From Azospirillaceae bacterium (GTDB lineage Bacteria > Pseudomonadota > Alphaproteobacteria > Azospirillales > Azospirillaceae), in NCBI GenBank assembly GCA_035645145.1, contig DASQNC010000002.1, positions 1 through 64,000 on the forward strand: 64,000 nt of DNA. Reading direction: 5' to 3'. The stretch's first letter is position 1. Each line of letters opens with the position of its first letter. This document shows positions 8,785-18,297 of the stretch, piece after piece. A program made the position numbers and the translations under genes. The notes below the pieces were generated by a model. The model was given only the letters and a program-made list of their open reading frames with translations, had not been told where the DNA came from and ran no database searches.

Positions 8785-10017
8785 TCAGACCTGGTTGGGC
8801 GGCAGCACGCGGCAGTCGTTGCCGCGGGCGGAGATCTGCTTGCAGGCTTCCTGGGCCGCCTGGGCGTCCAGGCCGATCAGACGGGCGCGGTAAAGCGTGC
8901 CGGCGTTGGTCACCACCTCGGAGGCGGATGGCTTGGCGCCCTTGAGTGCGCTGGCCAGGGTTGTCGCCTTCCGGGTGGCTTGGTTCGCCTGGTCGCGTGT
9001 CCGGAAGGCGCCGACCTGGACACCCCAGTTCTCGCCCCCGCGTGCGGCGAGGACCACCGACGGAACCGCGGGCGCCGGCTGCGACCCTTGGGGGGCGAGC
9101 GGACGGGCCGGTGCGGTCCGCGTGGCTTCCTGGGCGCTGATCACCGGGCGCGATGCCGTGGGCGGCATGGGCAGGGTTGAAACCTGGGCGGTCTGGTAGC
9201 CGCCGACGGCCGGCGACGCCGCCTCGATGACCGGCGAGGAGGCCGTGGGCGGGGCGGACGGCGCCGAGGCCAGTTCGATCCGGCTGACCGAGGGGCGCGG
9301 AGCGGCCGCGACCACGGGCATGTCGGCATAGGCCCCACCGGCCAGGGCGGCCATCTGCACGCGCCGGGCGCGGTCGCCGCTCGCCGGCCGCTCGATGGCA
9401 ACGGCGCGGATGTTTTCCGACGGTGCCAATTGCCTCGGCTGGCTGCCTTGGACGGCGGGCCAGATCAGGGCGATGTAGTTGCGTGTTTCCGCCGGCAGCG
9501 GTTTGCCGGAGGCGGCATACTCGTCCATCCGCCGCGGGCCGGCGTTGTAGGCCGCGAAATTGCCGGGGGCGCCGAAGCGGTCGTACATCTCGCGCAGATA
9601 GGCGGTGCCGGCCAGGATATTGTCCCGCGGGTTGTGCGGATCGTCGCCCAGCCCGTGCCGACGGCGCAGGTAGTTCCAGGTGTCCGGCATCAACTGCATC
9701 AGACCCATGGCACCCGCGCGGCTGACGATCGGGTTGCCGTTCACATGGGTGTTGCCGCCGGACTCCACCTCGATCACCGCGCGGATCCAGGGCTCCGGCA
9801 CATCGAAGCGGGCCGAGGCTTCGCGGACGTATTCGCCCCAGGGGTCCAGCGCATTGACCGGAATGGCGCGACCGGCATCCTGCCGGTTGGGACCTTCGCT
9901 GGTTCCGCAGGCGGACAAGGTCGCCGCCGCGAGGGCCAGGGCGATCACCGATGCAAGGCCGGAGGTGCGCAGGGATGCGAACGGGGGGCGGGAGCGTGGC
10001 AAGAGGGAACCCAGCAT
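8785..10017 (-). CDS. Lytic transglycosylase lipoprotein with C-terminal SPOR-like domain
   Basis: Murein-degrading enzyme, 410 residues. An N-terminal signal ends in the lipobox LSAC, so the protein should be a lipoprotein. The SLT domain (about 60-190) has the catalytic-Glu segment AVIEVESGGN, the GAMGLMQLMPDT motif and the AYNAG motif. A long Ala/Pro-rich linker follows, and the C-terminus (GENWGVQVGAFRTRDQANQA ... YRARLIGLDAQAAQEACKQI) is a SPOR domain, which binds denuded glycan at septa. ATG 10017 is preferred; GTG codons at 10029 and 10050 in frame are alternatives. Divergent from thrC. Confidence 0.92.
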   Translation of the reverse strand: MLGSLLPRSRPPFASLRTSGLASVIALALAAATLSACGTSEGPNRQDAGRAIPVNALDPWGEYVREASARFDVPEPWIRAVIEVESGGNTHVNGNPIVSRAGAMGLMQLMPDTWNYLRRRHGLGDDPHNPRDNILAGTAYLREMYDRFGAPGNFAAYNAGPRRMDEYAASGKPLPAETRNYIALIWPAVQGSQPRQLAPSENIRAVAIERPASGDRARRVQMAALAGGAYADMPVVAAAPRPSVSRIELASAPSAPPTASSPVIEAASPAVGGYQTAQVSTLPMPPTASRPVISAQEATRTAPARPLAPQGSQPAPAVPSVVLAARGGENWGVQVGAFRTRDQANQATRKATTLASALKGAKPSASEVVTNAGTLYRARLIGLDAQAAQEACKQISARGNDCRVLPPNQV

Positions 10018-10053
10018 TGTCACAACCCGCACGGGAATTGTCCGTAACACTGT

Positions 10054-10082
10054 TCTTACGTGTGTCTCCGGTGCAACGTCAA
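10054..10082 (-). promoter_or_regulatory. Candidate promoter for the lytic transglycosylase gene
   Basis: On the minus strand, TTGACG (10077-10082) is separated by 17 nt from GTAAGA (10054-10059). It lies 37 nt upstream of ATG 10017 in the divergent region shared with thrC. The -10 match is only moderate. Confidence 0.4.
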
Positions 10083-10261
10083 GATCAAACCCTAATCCGC
10101 TGACTCTTCACAAGAATCGACTTTCGATCGGATGTGGTTCCGATCACGGCCCCTGGGGCGGGCACCGCGCCGGAAGGGTGTGCCCGGCGGCCTCCGCTGC
10201 GCTTGCCTCGGTTCGCTCAGCGCCGCTAGTGTAACGGATCACCCGCCTTAGATCGGTTTGC

Positions 10262-11686
10262 ATGGTGCGCTACATCAGCACCCGTGGCATGGCGCCGGCC
10301 CTGCCGTTCCTCGATGTCCTGCTGACCGGCCTCGCACGCGACGGTGGTCTTTATGTGCCGGAGGCGTGGCCGTGCCTGTCGCCGGCCGACCTGCGCGCGC
10401 TGGCCGGCCGTCCCTATGACGAGGTCGCGGTCGCGGTGACGGCTCCGTTCGTCGGCGGGGCGATTGCGCCCGACCTGTTCCGGTCGATGGTCCGCGATGC
10501 CTACGCCGGCTTCCGGCATGCGGCCGTGGCCCCCCTGGTCCAGACCGACTCGTCCACATGGCTGATGGAGCTGTTCCACGGGCCGACGCTGGCCTTCAAG
10601 GATGTGGCGATGCAGCTCCTGGGCCGGCTGTTCGACCACGCGCTGGCGCAGCGTGGGGAGCGCGTGACCATCGTCGGGGCCACGTCGGGCGACACCGGGG
10701 CGGCCGCGATGGAGGCTTTCCGCGACCGCGCGCACCTGGATGTCTTCATCCTCTTCCCGCAGGGCCGCGTGTCCGAGGTTCAGCGGCGGCAGATGACCAC
10801 GGTGGACGCCCCCAACGTCCATGCCATCGCCGTCGATGGCACGTTCGACGATTGCCAGGACCTGGTGAAGGCGATGTTCAACGACGCCGCCTTCCGGGAC
10901 GAGCTGGCCCTGTCGGCGGTGAATTCGATCAACTGGGCCCGCGTGCTGGCCCAGACCGTCTACTATGTCGCCGCATCCCTTGCGCTGGGCGGACCGGACC
11001 GGCCGGTGCGCTTCGTGGTGCCGACCGGCAATTTCGGCAACGTCTACGCCGGCCATGCGGCGCGGGCGATGGGGATTCCCTTGGACCGGTTCGTCGTCGC
11101 CTCCAATGCGAACGACATCCTGGCCCGGTTCCTCGAAACCGGGGCCATGGAGGTGCGCGGGGTCGTTCCCACGCTGAGCCCCAGCATGGACATCCAGATT
11201 TCCAGCAACGCCGAACGGCTGCTGTTCGAGTTGATGGACCGGGACGGTGCCGCGCTCGGCCGCTGGATGCAGGACTTCCGCAGGACCGGGCGTGGTTCCT
11301 TGGCCCCGGCCCAGGCCGATGCCGTCCGCGCCACGTTCGCCGGCTGCCGCACCGACGACGCCGAGACCACGCGGGTGATCGCCCAAACCTATGCCAGCAC
11401 GGGCATGGTGGTCGATCCCCACACCGCGGTCGGACTGTCCGCGGCTGCGCGGGTGCCGGGCGATCCGGCGGTGCCGACCGTCGTGCTGTCCACCGCCCAC
11501 CCCGCCAAATTCCCCGATGCCGTCGAACGCGCCATCGGCCGGCGGCCGGCATTGCCCGACGCGTTGTCGGATCTTTACGAACGAAAGGAACGGGTGACCC
11601 TGTTGCCGAATGATCTTGGGGCCGTTCAGGCCCATGTCCGCGCACATTCCAGGTTCCGCACCGCGTCCATCGGGGGAACGGTATGA
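10262..11686 (+). CDS. thrC: Threonine synthase
   Basis: PLP enzyme that converts O-phosphohomoserine to threonine in the cytosol. 474 residues. It starts with the family signature MVRYISTRGMAP and has the cofactor lysine in GPTLAFKD (K113), the phosphate-binding GATSGDTGAAAMEAF loop and PTGNFGNVYAG. It overlaps the next gene by four bases (ATGA at 11683-11686), so the M16 peptidase is translationally coupled. The homoserine kinase gene is some 11 kb away on the other strand. Confidence 0.96.
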   Translation: MVRYISTRGMAPALPFLDVLLTGLARDGGLYVPEAWPCLSPADLRALAGRPYDEVAVAVTAPFVGGAIAPDLFRSMVRDAYAGFRHAAVAPLVQTDSSTWLMELFHGPTLAFKDVAMQLLGRLFDHALAQRGERVTIVGATSGDTGAAAMEAFRDRAHLDVFILFPQGRVSEVQRRQMTTVDAPNVHAIAVDGTFDDCQDLVKAMFNDAAFRDELALSAVNSINWARVLAQTVYYVAASLALGGPDRPVRFVVPTGNFGNVYAGHAARAMGIPLDRFVVASNANDILARFLETGAMEVRGVVPTLSPSMDIQISSNAERLLFELMDRDGAALGRWMQDFRRTGRGSLAPAQADAVRATFAGCRTDDAETTRVIAQTYASTGMVVDPHTAVGLSAAARVPGDPAVPTVVLSTAHPAKFPDAVERAIGRRPALPDALSDLYERKERVTLLPNDLGAVQAHVRAHSRFRTASIGGTV

Positions 11687-12945
11687 CCGTACGCGTCACC
11701 ACGCTGCCTTCGGGCCTGCGCGTTGCCACCGACGCGATGGACACGGTCGAAACCGTGTCGCTGGGCGTCTGGGTGGGGGCCGGGACCCGCAACGAGGCGC
11801 CGGAGGTGAACGGCGTCGCCCATCTGGTCGAGCACATGCTGTTCAAGGGCACGGCCCGGCGCAGCGCCTTCGAGATCAGCCAGACGATCGAGGCCGTGGG
11901 CGGTCAGCTGAACGCCCACACCACGCGCGAGCACACGGCCTATTACGCCAAGGTCCTGCGCGAGGACGCCGGCCTGGCCCTGGACGTGATCGCCGACATG
12001 GTCCAGCACAGCCTGCTCGATCCGCAGGAACTGGACCGCGAGCGGACGGTGATCCTGCAGGAACTCGGCCAGGTCGACGACACGCCCGACGACATCATCT
12101 TCGACCGCTTCGCCGAGCGGGCGTTTCCGGACCAGGCGGTCGGCCGCCCCGTCCTGGGCCGGCCGGAGATCATCGCCAACGTCCCGCGCGACGTGGTGGC
12201 GGATTATGTCCGGCACAGCTACACGGCACCGAACACGGTCGTGGCGGCCGCCGGCCGGATCGACCACGACTGGCTGGTGGAGCAGGCCGGCCGCCTGTTC
12301 ACCCACCTGCCGGGGCCGAACGGTCCGTTGCCGGACCAGCCGGCGCGGTACGCCGGCGGGGATGTCCGCGAGGATCGGGACCTGGAACAGCTCCACCTCG
12401 TCCTGGGCTTCGAAGGGGTGGGCTACCATCATCCCGACGACTATGCGGCGTCGGTCCTGTCCACGCTCCTGGGCGGGGGCATGTCGTCCCGCCTGTTCCA
12501 CGAGGTGCGGGAGAAGCGGGGGCTGGTCTACAGCATCTATTCCTTCGTCTCGCCCTATGCGGATGGCGGCTTGTTCGGCATCTACGCCGGCTGCGACCCC
12601 GACCAGGCACGCGAACTGGTGCCGGTCGTCTGCGCCGAGGTGGCGAAGATCGCGGACGAGATGACCGAGGAGGAGGTGCTCCGCGCCAAGGCCCAACTGA
12701 AGGCCGGCATGCTGATGTCGCTGGAAAGCACCATGTCCCGGGCCGAGCAGTTGGGCCACCAGTTGCTGGCATTCGGCCGCCCCATTCCGACCGAGGAGGT
12801 GCTGGCGCGCATCGCGGCCGTCGACCGTGCCACCGTCGCAGGCGCGGCCAGGGCGATGTTGGCCAAGCCACCGACGGTGGCCGCCATCGGCCCCCTGGCG
12901 GGGCTCGAATCCTACGAGCGCATTGCAGAGAGATTGGCGCCGTGA
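11683..12945 (+). CDS. M16 family zinc peptidase (processing-peptidase type)
   Basis: 420 residues. The inverted zinc motif HLVEH is at residues 47-51, with the distal Glu expected in the following ~75 residues (around HSLLDPQELDRERTVI). The N-terminal LPSGLRVATD and VSLGVWVGAGTRNE segments and the C-terminal half with SRLFHEVREKRGLVYSIYSF are standard for the mitochondrial-processing-peptidase-like bacterial members. No signal peptide is seen, which suggests a cytosolic oligopeptidase. The ATGA overlap with thrC is a gene arrangement common in Rhodospirillales; the link with threonine synthesis is unexplained. Confidence 0.93.
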   Translation: MTVRVTTLPSGLRVATDAMDTVETVSLGVWVGAGTRNEAPEVNGVAHLVEHMLFKGTARRSAFEISQTIEAVGGQLNAHTTREHTAYYAKVLREDAGLALDVIADMVQHSLLDPQELDRERTVILQELGQVDDTPDDIIFDRFAERAFPDQAVGRPVLGRPEIIANVPRDVVADYVRHSYTAPNTVVAAAGRIDHDWLVEQAGRLFTHLPGPNGPLPDQPARYAGGDVREDRDLEQLHLVLGFEGVGYHHPDDYAASVLSTLLGGGMSSRLFHEVREKRGLVYSIYSFVSPYADGGLFGIYAGCDPDQARELVPVVCAEVAKIADEMTEEEVLRAKAQLKAGMLMSLESTMSRAEQLGHQLLAFGRPIPTEEVLARIAAVDRATVAGAARAMLAKPPTVAAIGPLAGLESYERIAERLAP

Positions 12946-13028
12946 TGATCCCGCGGTGCCGGGCGTTGGATGGCGGCCTCCGGTGACTGCGCCGTGGTGA
13001 GGCGACGGGCGTGAAGGGATCGCCTGGG

Positions 13029-13619
13029 ATGATACGCCTGCTCGGCGTCGGGCTGATGCAGCCGCCCGCCATCCGGCTCGACGGCGAGCGGGTCTACCTG
13101 CGCTCGCCGCGTGGCCGCGATTGGCAGGCGTGGGCCGACCTGAGGGGGGAAAGCCGCGCGTTCCTGGAGCCGTGGGAGCCGACCTGGCCGGCCGATGCGC
13201 TGACCCGGGCGGCCTTCGCGCGCCGGCTGCGGCGGGCCGCGCAGGAATGGCGGGACGATCTGGGCTACGGGTTCCTGACCTTCGAGTTGGCGACCGACCG
13301 CCTGGTTGGCGGCATCACCATTTCGAACGTCCGGCGCGGCGTCGCCCAGATGGGCACCGTCGGGTACTGGGCGGGCGAGCGCTTCACCCGCCGCGGCTTC
13401 ACCAGCGAGGCCTGCCGTCTGGTACTGGGCTTCGCGTTCGGGCAATTGGGCCTGCACCGGATGGAGGCCGCATGCCTTCCCAACAACGAGGCGAGCATCA
13501 CCCTGCTTGAACGGGTCGGGTTCCGCCGGGAAGGGCATGCGCGCGGGTATCTGCGCATCGACGGTGCCTGGCGCGACCATCTCCTCTACGGGATCACCCG
13601 CGAGGAATGGCCGCGCTGA
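13029..13619 (+). CDS. GNAT acetyltransferase of the RimJ/RimL type
   Basis: 196 residues with the RimJ/RimL family layout: IRLDGERVYLRSPRGRDW near the N-terminus, a central GGITISNVRRG, the acetyl-CoA site GERFTRRGFTSEACRLVLGF and a C-terminal LLERVGFRREGHARGYLRIDG. Probably acetylates a protein N-terminus or an antibiotic-like amine; in alphaproteobacteria this position downstream of the M16 peptidase is common. ATG 13029 is selected since AAGGGA at 13014-13019 is 9 nt upstream; GTG 13011 is an in-frame alternative. Confidence 0.87.
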   Translation: MIRLLGVGLMQPPAIRLDGERVYLRSPRGRDWQAWADLRGESRAFLEPWEPTWPADALTRAAFARRLRRAAQEWRDDLGYGFLTFELATDRLVGGITISNVRRGVAQMGTVGYWAGERFTRRGFTSEACRLVLGFAFGQLGLHRMEAACLPNNEASITLLERVGFRREGHARGYLRIDGAWRDHLLYGITREEWPR

Positions 13620-13637
13620 CGGCCGGCGCGTCCGCCG

Positions 13638-15197
13638 CTACAGCACCACGTCGATCAGCTTCGGGCCGCGGCCGCGCATCGCCGCCTCGAACCGGCGGGC
13701 GAAGTCGTCCTGGGTGCGTGCGGTGTGGCTTTCCACGCCCATCGAGCGGGCAAGCGCCGCCCAGTCGATGTCGGGCCGGTCCAGGCTCATCATGTCCAGG
13801 GCCTTGCGGCCGGCGTTCCGGGCGCCGACGTTCGCCAGCTCGCCCTGAAGGATCGCGTAGGCGCGGTTGTTGAGCAGGACGGTGGTCACGTCCAGGTTCT
13901 CGCGCGCCATGGTCCAAAGCGCCTGCACCGTGTACATGGCGCTGCCGTCGGCCTGCAGGTTGACCACCTTGCGCCCGGGGCAGGCGATCGCGGCCCCCAC
14001 CGCCATGGGCAAGCCATCGCCGATGGCACCGCCGGTCAGTTGCAGCCAGTCGTGCGGACGGGCATTGCGGGTCGCCGTCCGCAGCGCCAAGCCACCCGAT
14101 ACGGCCTCGTCCACGACGATGGCGCCTTCGGGCATGAGGGCACAGAGCGTGCGGCCCATGCTCTCGTGCGTCACCGGCACGTCGCCGCGGGGCGCTTCCG
14201 GCAGCTCCGAGGGTTCCAACGGGGCCGGGACATTGTGGGCGCCCACCGCCTCGGCCAGATCCGCCAGGGCCTGCACCAGGTCGCCGTCGGACCCGGCCAG
14301 CGCCAGCGTGGCGCAGCCCGGGGGCGCCATCAGGCTGGGTTTCCCGGGATAGGCGAAGAAGCCGACGGGTGGGGGCGCCCCCAGCAGGATCAGGTGCCTG
14401 AGCCCGGAGAGGAAGGCTTGCGCGGCATCCACCGCATAGGGGATCCGGTCCACGTGGACGCGTCCGGCCCCACGCTCGATCCGTGCCTCCAACGTGGGCG
14501 CGAACAGCCGGGCTCCCGTCGCCTTGGCAATCCGGCCGGCCAGGGCCGTTCCAGCGGCCCGCAACGCCGTCCCGGCGATCAGCAGCCCGACCGGCTCGCC
14601 CGAGCGCAGCACCCGCGCCGCCTCGATCACCGCCGCGTCCGGCACCCGGACCCGTTGCGGCACGGGGGGAAGCGGGGCGGGGCCGGCCTGTGCCCCCGCT
14701 TCGGTCCATGCGGTGTCCGCCGGTAGGATCAATGTGGCGATCCGGCCCGGCGGGGTCAGGGCCGCCGCGATGGCGGATGCCGCATCCGCCGCCACGGTCG
14801 CGGCACTCTGCGCCGTGCGGACCCAATGGGAGAAGGGCCGAGCCGCGGCCTCGACGTCGGCGGTCAGCGGCGCGTCGTACCGCAGGTGGTGGGTGGCGTG
14901 GTCGCCCACCACGTTCACCATCGGCGTGCCCGCCTTCCGGGCGTTGTGGATGTTGGCAAGCCCGTTCGCCATGCCGGGGGCAAGGTGCAGCAGCGTGCAG
15001 GCCGGCCTGTCGGCCATGCGGGCGTAGCCGTCGGCCGCTCCGGTCGCCACCCCCTCGAACAGGCCGAGCACGCAGCGCATGCCGTCGAACCGGTCCAGTG
15101 CGGCGACAAAGTGCATCTCGGACGTGCCGGGATTGGCGAAGCAGGTGTCCACCCCGTTCGCCAGGAATGTGCGGACCAGGGCCTCGGCGCCGTTCAT
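13638..15197 (-). CDS. Thiamine-diphosphate enzyme, acetolactate-synthase-like
   Basis: 519 residues with the three-domain layout of ThDP decarboxylases/synthases. The activating glutamate is E48 in LGLFEGVATGAADGYARM, and the C-terminal ThDP/Mg motif runs from GDGLPMAVGAAIACPG through QADGSAMYT to VLLNN. It resembles the proteins annotated as 'acetolactate synthase large subunit' that act without a regulatory subunit gene; no ilvN-like gene is adjacent and the protein is shorter than true IlvB (about 570-590). The substrate is therefore open: benzoylformate-decarboxylase-like or sulfopyruvate-like chemistry is possible. Convergent with the RimJ-type gene. Confidence 0.83.
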   Translation of the reverse strand: MNGAEALVRTFLANGVDTCFANPGTSEMHFVAALDRFDGMRCVLGLFEGVATGAADGYARMADRPACTLLHLAPGMANGLANIHNARKAGTPMVNVVGDHATHHLRYDAPLTADVEAAARPFSHWVRTAQSAATVAADAASAIAAALTPPGRIATLILPADTAWTEAGAQAGPAPLPPVPQRVRVPDAAVIEAARVLRSGEPVGLLIAGTALRAAGTALAGRIAKATGARLFAPTLEARIERGAGRVHVDRIPYAVDAAQAFLSGLRHLILLGAPPPVGFFAYPGKPSLMAPPGCATLALAGSDGDLVQALADLAEAVGAHNVPAPLEPSELPEAPRGDVPVTHESMGRTLCALMPEGAIVVDEAVSGGLALRTATRNARPHDWLQLTGGAIGDGLPMAVGAAIACPGRKVVNLQADGSAMYTVQALWTMARENLDVTTVLLNNRAYAILQGELANVGARNAGRKALDMMSLDRPDIDWAALARSMGVESHTARTQDDFARRFEAAMRGRGPKLIDVVL

Positions 15198-15282
15198 GAA
15201 CCACCTTTACCGTCGCGTTCCGCCGCACTTTGGCAGAATGCCGGCAGCCTGTCCCGCCCCGCACAACCTTGGGGGGCCGGCC

Positions 15283-15849
15283 TCAGGCGTGGCCGGCTTC
15301 GGCGGACAGAAGGTGCAGGCTGACGCCGATCTTGGCGATGGACCGTTCCCACTTGGTGTCCAAATCCTTGTCGAACACCAGGGCTTCGTCGGCAGGGCAG
15401 TGCAGCCAGTCGTTGCGCTGGATCTCGCCGTCGAGCTGGCCTGCGCCCCAGCTCGCATAGCCGAGGCACAGCAGCCAGTGGCGCGGGCCGGTGCCCTCGG
15501 AGATTGCCCTCAGAATGTCCACCGTCGCGGTCAGGGCGAAGGCGTCGTCGATCACCAGCGTGCCCTCGCGGACGTAATCCGTGGAGTGCAGGACGAAGCC
15601 GCGCCCGCTCTCCATCGGTCCGCCATAGTGCACCTGTTCGCCCGCGGCTCCCCCCTCGTTCTCGATGCCGAGCTGGTCGAGCAGTTCGTTGAAGGTGATC
15701 GACCCGAACAGCCTGTTGACCACCAGACCCATGGCGCTTTCGTCGGTGTGCGCGCACATGTAGATGACAGACCGTTGGAACCGCGGATCGCTCATCTGCG
15801 GCATCGCGATCAGCAGTTGGCCGGTCAGGTACTGCGCCTCGGTTGCCAT
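15283..15849 (-). CDS. YqgE/AlgH family protein
   Basis: 188 residues of the AlgH (UPF0301) family. Diagnostic segments are YLTGQLLIAMPQMSDPRF at the N-terminus, YMCAHTDESAMGLVVNR, GGPMESGRGFVLHS and the C-terminal GYASWGAGQLDGEI. The biochemical role is unknown, though AlgH was named as an alginate regulator in Pseudomonas. ATG 15849 gives the usual N-terminus; ATG 15858, three codons upstream, is equally open. It is divergent from the DsbD-like gene. Confidence 0.92.
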   Translation of the reverse strand: MATEAQYLTGQLLIAMPQMSDPRFQRSVIYMCAHTDESAMGLVVNRLFGSITFNELLDQLGIENEGGAAGEQVHYGGPMESGRGFVLHSTDYVREGTLVIDDAFALTATVDILRAISEGTGPRHWLLCLGYASWGAGQLDGEIQRNDWLHCPADEALVFDKDLDTKWERSIAKIGVSLHLLSAEAGHA

Positions 15850-15992
15850 TTTCCTCATCCGCGTGCATCCAGCCTTGGCCTCGGGAACTCCCGTGCAGGC
15901 GATGCGTCAAATGTGGCAGCATCCCCCCACGGGAGCAAATCACCATATCCAGGTCCGGATTATCCGATCCGGGTGTAGGAGACCAAACCACG

Positions 15993-18209
15993 GTGCACGC
16001 AAAAACGTTGCGGATGGGATTCGGTTGGATCGCCGCACCCGTGCTTTGCCTCGTGTGGGCGCTGACGGGCGGCGGGCCGGTCGGTCCAGGCATGGCCCTG
16101 GCGGCCGAAAGCGCGTGGGCGCGCGGCGGCAAGGCCGAAGCGCGCCTTGTGGCGGCCGTGGACGGTGCCGGCGACCTGTCGGCGGTGCCGCTGGGGCTTG
16201 AGATCCGGATGTCGCCGGGCTGGAAGACCTATTGGCGCAGCCCTGGGGACGCCGGTCTGCCGCCCCGTCTGGATTGGACCGGTTCCGCCAACCTGGAAGG
16301 CGCCACGCTGCGATATCCCGCACCGCACCGGTTCACGTTGTTCGGGCTGGAAACGGTGGGCTACTCCGGCGAGGTGCTGTTTCCCCTGACCGTCCAACCG
16401 GAGCGGCCGGGCGGCGCGCTGGATCTTCGTCTCGGCCTGGATCTGCTGGTCTGCGACGACACCCTTTGCATCCCCGATCGGCTGGATCTGGCGCTGTCCC
16501 TTCCGGCCGGCCCGGCCGGCCCCGACGCCGACGCCGCCAACCGCATCGCCCGCGCGCAGGCGCAGGTGCCCGGCGACGGCACCGCCCACGGCCTGTCGGT
16601 GCGGGCGGTGGGGACCGGAAGCGGTCCGCGGAGCCAGCCGGAACTGGTGGTCCGGGCGGCGGCGCGCGAGCCCTTCGTCGATCCCGACCTGTTCATCGAG
16701 CCGCCCGGCGGCCAGCGAATCGCGTTCGGGGCGCCGCGGCTGGCGTTTTCCCGCGACGGCCGCGAGGCCACCATCCGCGTGCCCGTGACCGAGGCGCCCG
16801 CCGACCTGCGCCTGGAGGGGCTGCCGGTCGTCCTGACCCTTGTCGACGGTGCCAGGTCTGCGGAAGTGCGGGCCACCGTCGGGCCGGCTGGTTCGGTGGT
16901 CGGACCGTTGGGGGCCGCGGACGTGGCCGGGCCGGCTCTCTGGCTTGCAATGCTGGCCACGGCCTTCCTGGGCGGCCTGGTGCTGAACCTGATGCCCTGT
17001 GTCCTGCCGGTGCTGTCGCTGAAGCTCCTGTCCGTCGTGTCCCATGCCGGCGAGGCCCGGCGCGGGGTGCGCATCGGGTTCCTGGCGTCGGCCGCGGGCG
17101 TCCTGTTCTCGTTCTGGGTCTTGGCCGCCGGTTTGGTCGCGTTGAAGGCGGCCGGGGCGGTGGTCGGCTGGGGCATCCAGTTCCAACAGCCGCTGTTCCT
17201 GGTGCTCATGGTGGCTGTGGTCACGCTGTTCGCGTGCAACCTGTGGGGCCTGTTCGAAGTGCCGTTGCCTCGCGCGCTGGCCGATGCGGCCGCGGGCCGG
17301 GGCGCGCATGCCGGGCAAGGGACGCCGTCGCCGGCCGGCCATTTCGCCACGGGGGCGTTGGCCACCCTGCTGGCCACACCCTGTTCCGCCCCCTTCGTCG
17401 GCACCGCCATCGGCTTTGCCCTGGCCCGCGGCCCTCTGGAGGTGGTGTCCATCTTCACCGCGCTCGGGCTGGGCCTGGCGCTGCCCTATCTGACCGTTGC
17501 CGCCGCTCCTGGTCTGGTCCGGCACCTGCCACGGCCGGGTCGCTGGACGATCGTCCTGCGCCGGGTGCTGGGCGGGCTTCTGGGCCTGACCGCGGTGTGG
17601 CTGTTGTCGGTCCTGGCGGCGCAGGTGGGGCCGGTCGCGGCGGTGGCGGTTGGTGGCCTGATGGTCGCGTTCGCCGCCGTGCTGCTGGTCCGGCGCCGGA
17701 CCGGCGGCGGCCTGCGCGCCGCGACTGCGGCGGCGGCGGCTGTCGTCCTGCTCGCCGCCTTCGGGGCGCCGGCGGCCCTGGACCATGCCTCCGGCCCGGT
17801 CCCGCATGGGGGCGAAGGGGGGGGCGAAGGGCGCGGTTCGGTCCCGGGGCCGCAGTGGATGCCATTCGCCCGGCCGGCCATCGTTGCCGAGGTGGCGGCC
17901 GGCCGCGTGGTCTTCGTGGACGTGACGGCGGATTGGTGCGTCACCTGCCAGGTGAACAAGCGGCTGGTCCTGGGGCGCGCGGCTGTGGCCGCCGCACTGG
18001 AAGACGAGGGCGTCGTCCCGATGCGGGCGGACTGGACACGGCCCGACCCGGCCATTGCCGTCTACCTGCAGGAGCGGGGGCGCTACGGCATCCCCTTCAA
18101 CGCGGTTTACGGCCCCGGCGCGCCGGACGGCATCGTGCTGCCCGAACTGCTGACCGAAGGGGCTGTCCTGGACGCACTGGCCCGGGCCGGCGGCCCGGCC
18201 GGTGGGTGA
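15993..18209 (+). CDS. DsbD/ScsB-type thiol:disulfide interchange protein
   Basis: 738-residue inner-membrane electron conduit that passes cytosolic thioredoxin electrons to the periplasm. Order: signal peptide (to about residue 40); periplasmic N-terminal domain with a Cys pair C154/C159 (VCDDTLC); eight-helix transmembrane domain with the two redox cysteines in LMPCVLP (C336) and LATPCSAPF (C464); C-terminal thioredoxin domain with WCVTC (C649/C652). The N-domain resembles ScsB more than E. coli DsbD. GTG 15993 is preferred because AGGAGA (15977-15982) is 10 nt upstream and the signal peptide is then complete; ATG 16014 is the alternative. The peroxiredoxin gene follows after 88 nt. Confidence 0.88.
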   Translation: MHAKTLRMGFGWIAAPVLCLVWALTGGGPVGPGMALAAESAWARGGKAEARLVAAVDGAGDLSAVPLGLEIRMSPGWKTYWRSPGDAGLPPRLDWTGSANLEGATLRYPAPHRFTLFGLETVGYSGEVLFPLTVQPERPGGALDLRLGLDLLVCDDTLCIPDRLDLALSLPAGPAGPDADAANRIARAQAQVPGDGTAHGLSVRAVGTGSGPRSQPELVVRAAAREPFVDPDLFIEPPGGQRIAFGAPRLAFSRDGREATIRVPVTEAPADLRLEGLPVVLTLVDGARSAEVRATVGPAGSVVGPLGAADVAGPALWLAMLATAFLGGLVLNLMPCVLPVLSLKLLSVVSHAGEARRGVRIGFLASAAGVLFSFWVLAAGLVALKAAGAVVGWGIQFQQPLFLVLMVAVVTLFACNLWGLFEVPLPRALADAAAGRGAHAGQGTPSPAGHFATGALATLLATPCSAPFVGTAIGFALARGPLEVVSIFTALGLGLALPYLTVAAAPGLVRHLPRPGRWTIVLRRVLGGLLGLTAVWLLSVLAAQVGPVAAVAVGGLMVAFAAVLLVRRRTGGGLRAATAAAAAVVLLAAFGAPAALDHASGPVPHGGEGGGEGRGSVPGPQWMPFARPAIVAEVAAGRVVFVDVTADWCVTCQVNKRLVLGRAAVAAALEDEGVVPMRADWTRPDPAIAVYLQERGRYGIPFNAVYGPGAPDGIVLPELLTEGAVLDALARAGGPAGG

Positions 18210-18297
18210 GGGCATTGGCCGCCGGAGACCTTGCCGCGTTGGCATCCGCCCCCTAAAACCACAGCGTGAGAGTCAAAGCCCGGAAGAAGGTGCAACC

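Noticed and set aside
13638-15197. Assignment as ilvB
   Set aside because: Length, missing ilvN neighbour and divergent middle domain argue against naming it the biosynthetic acetolactate synthase.
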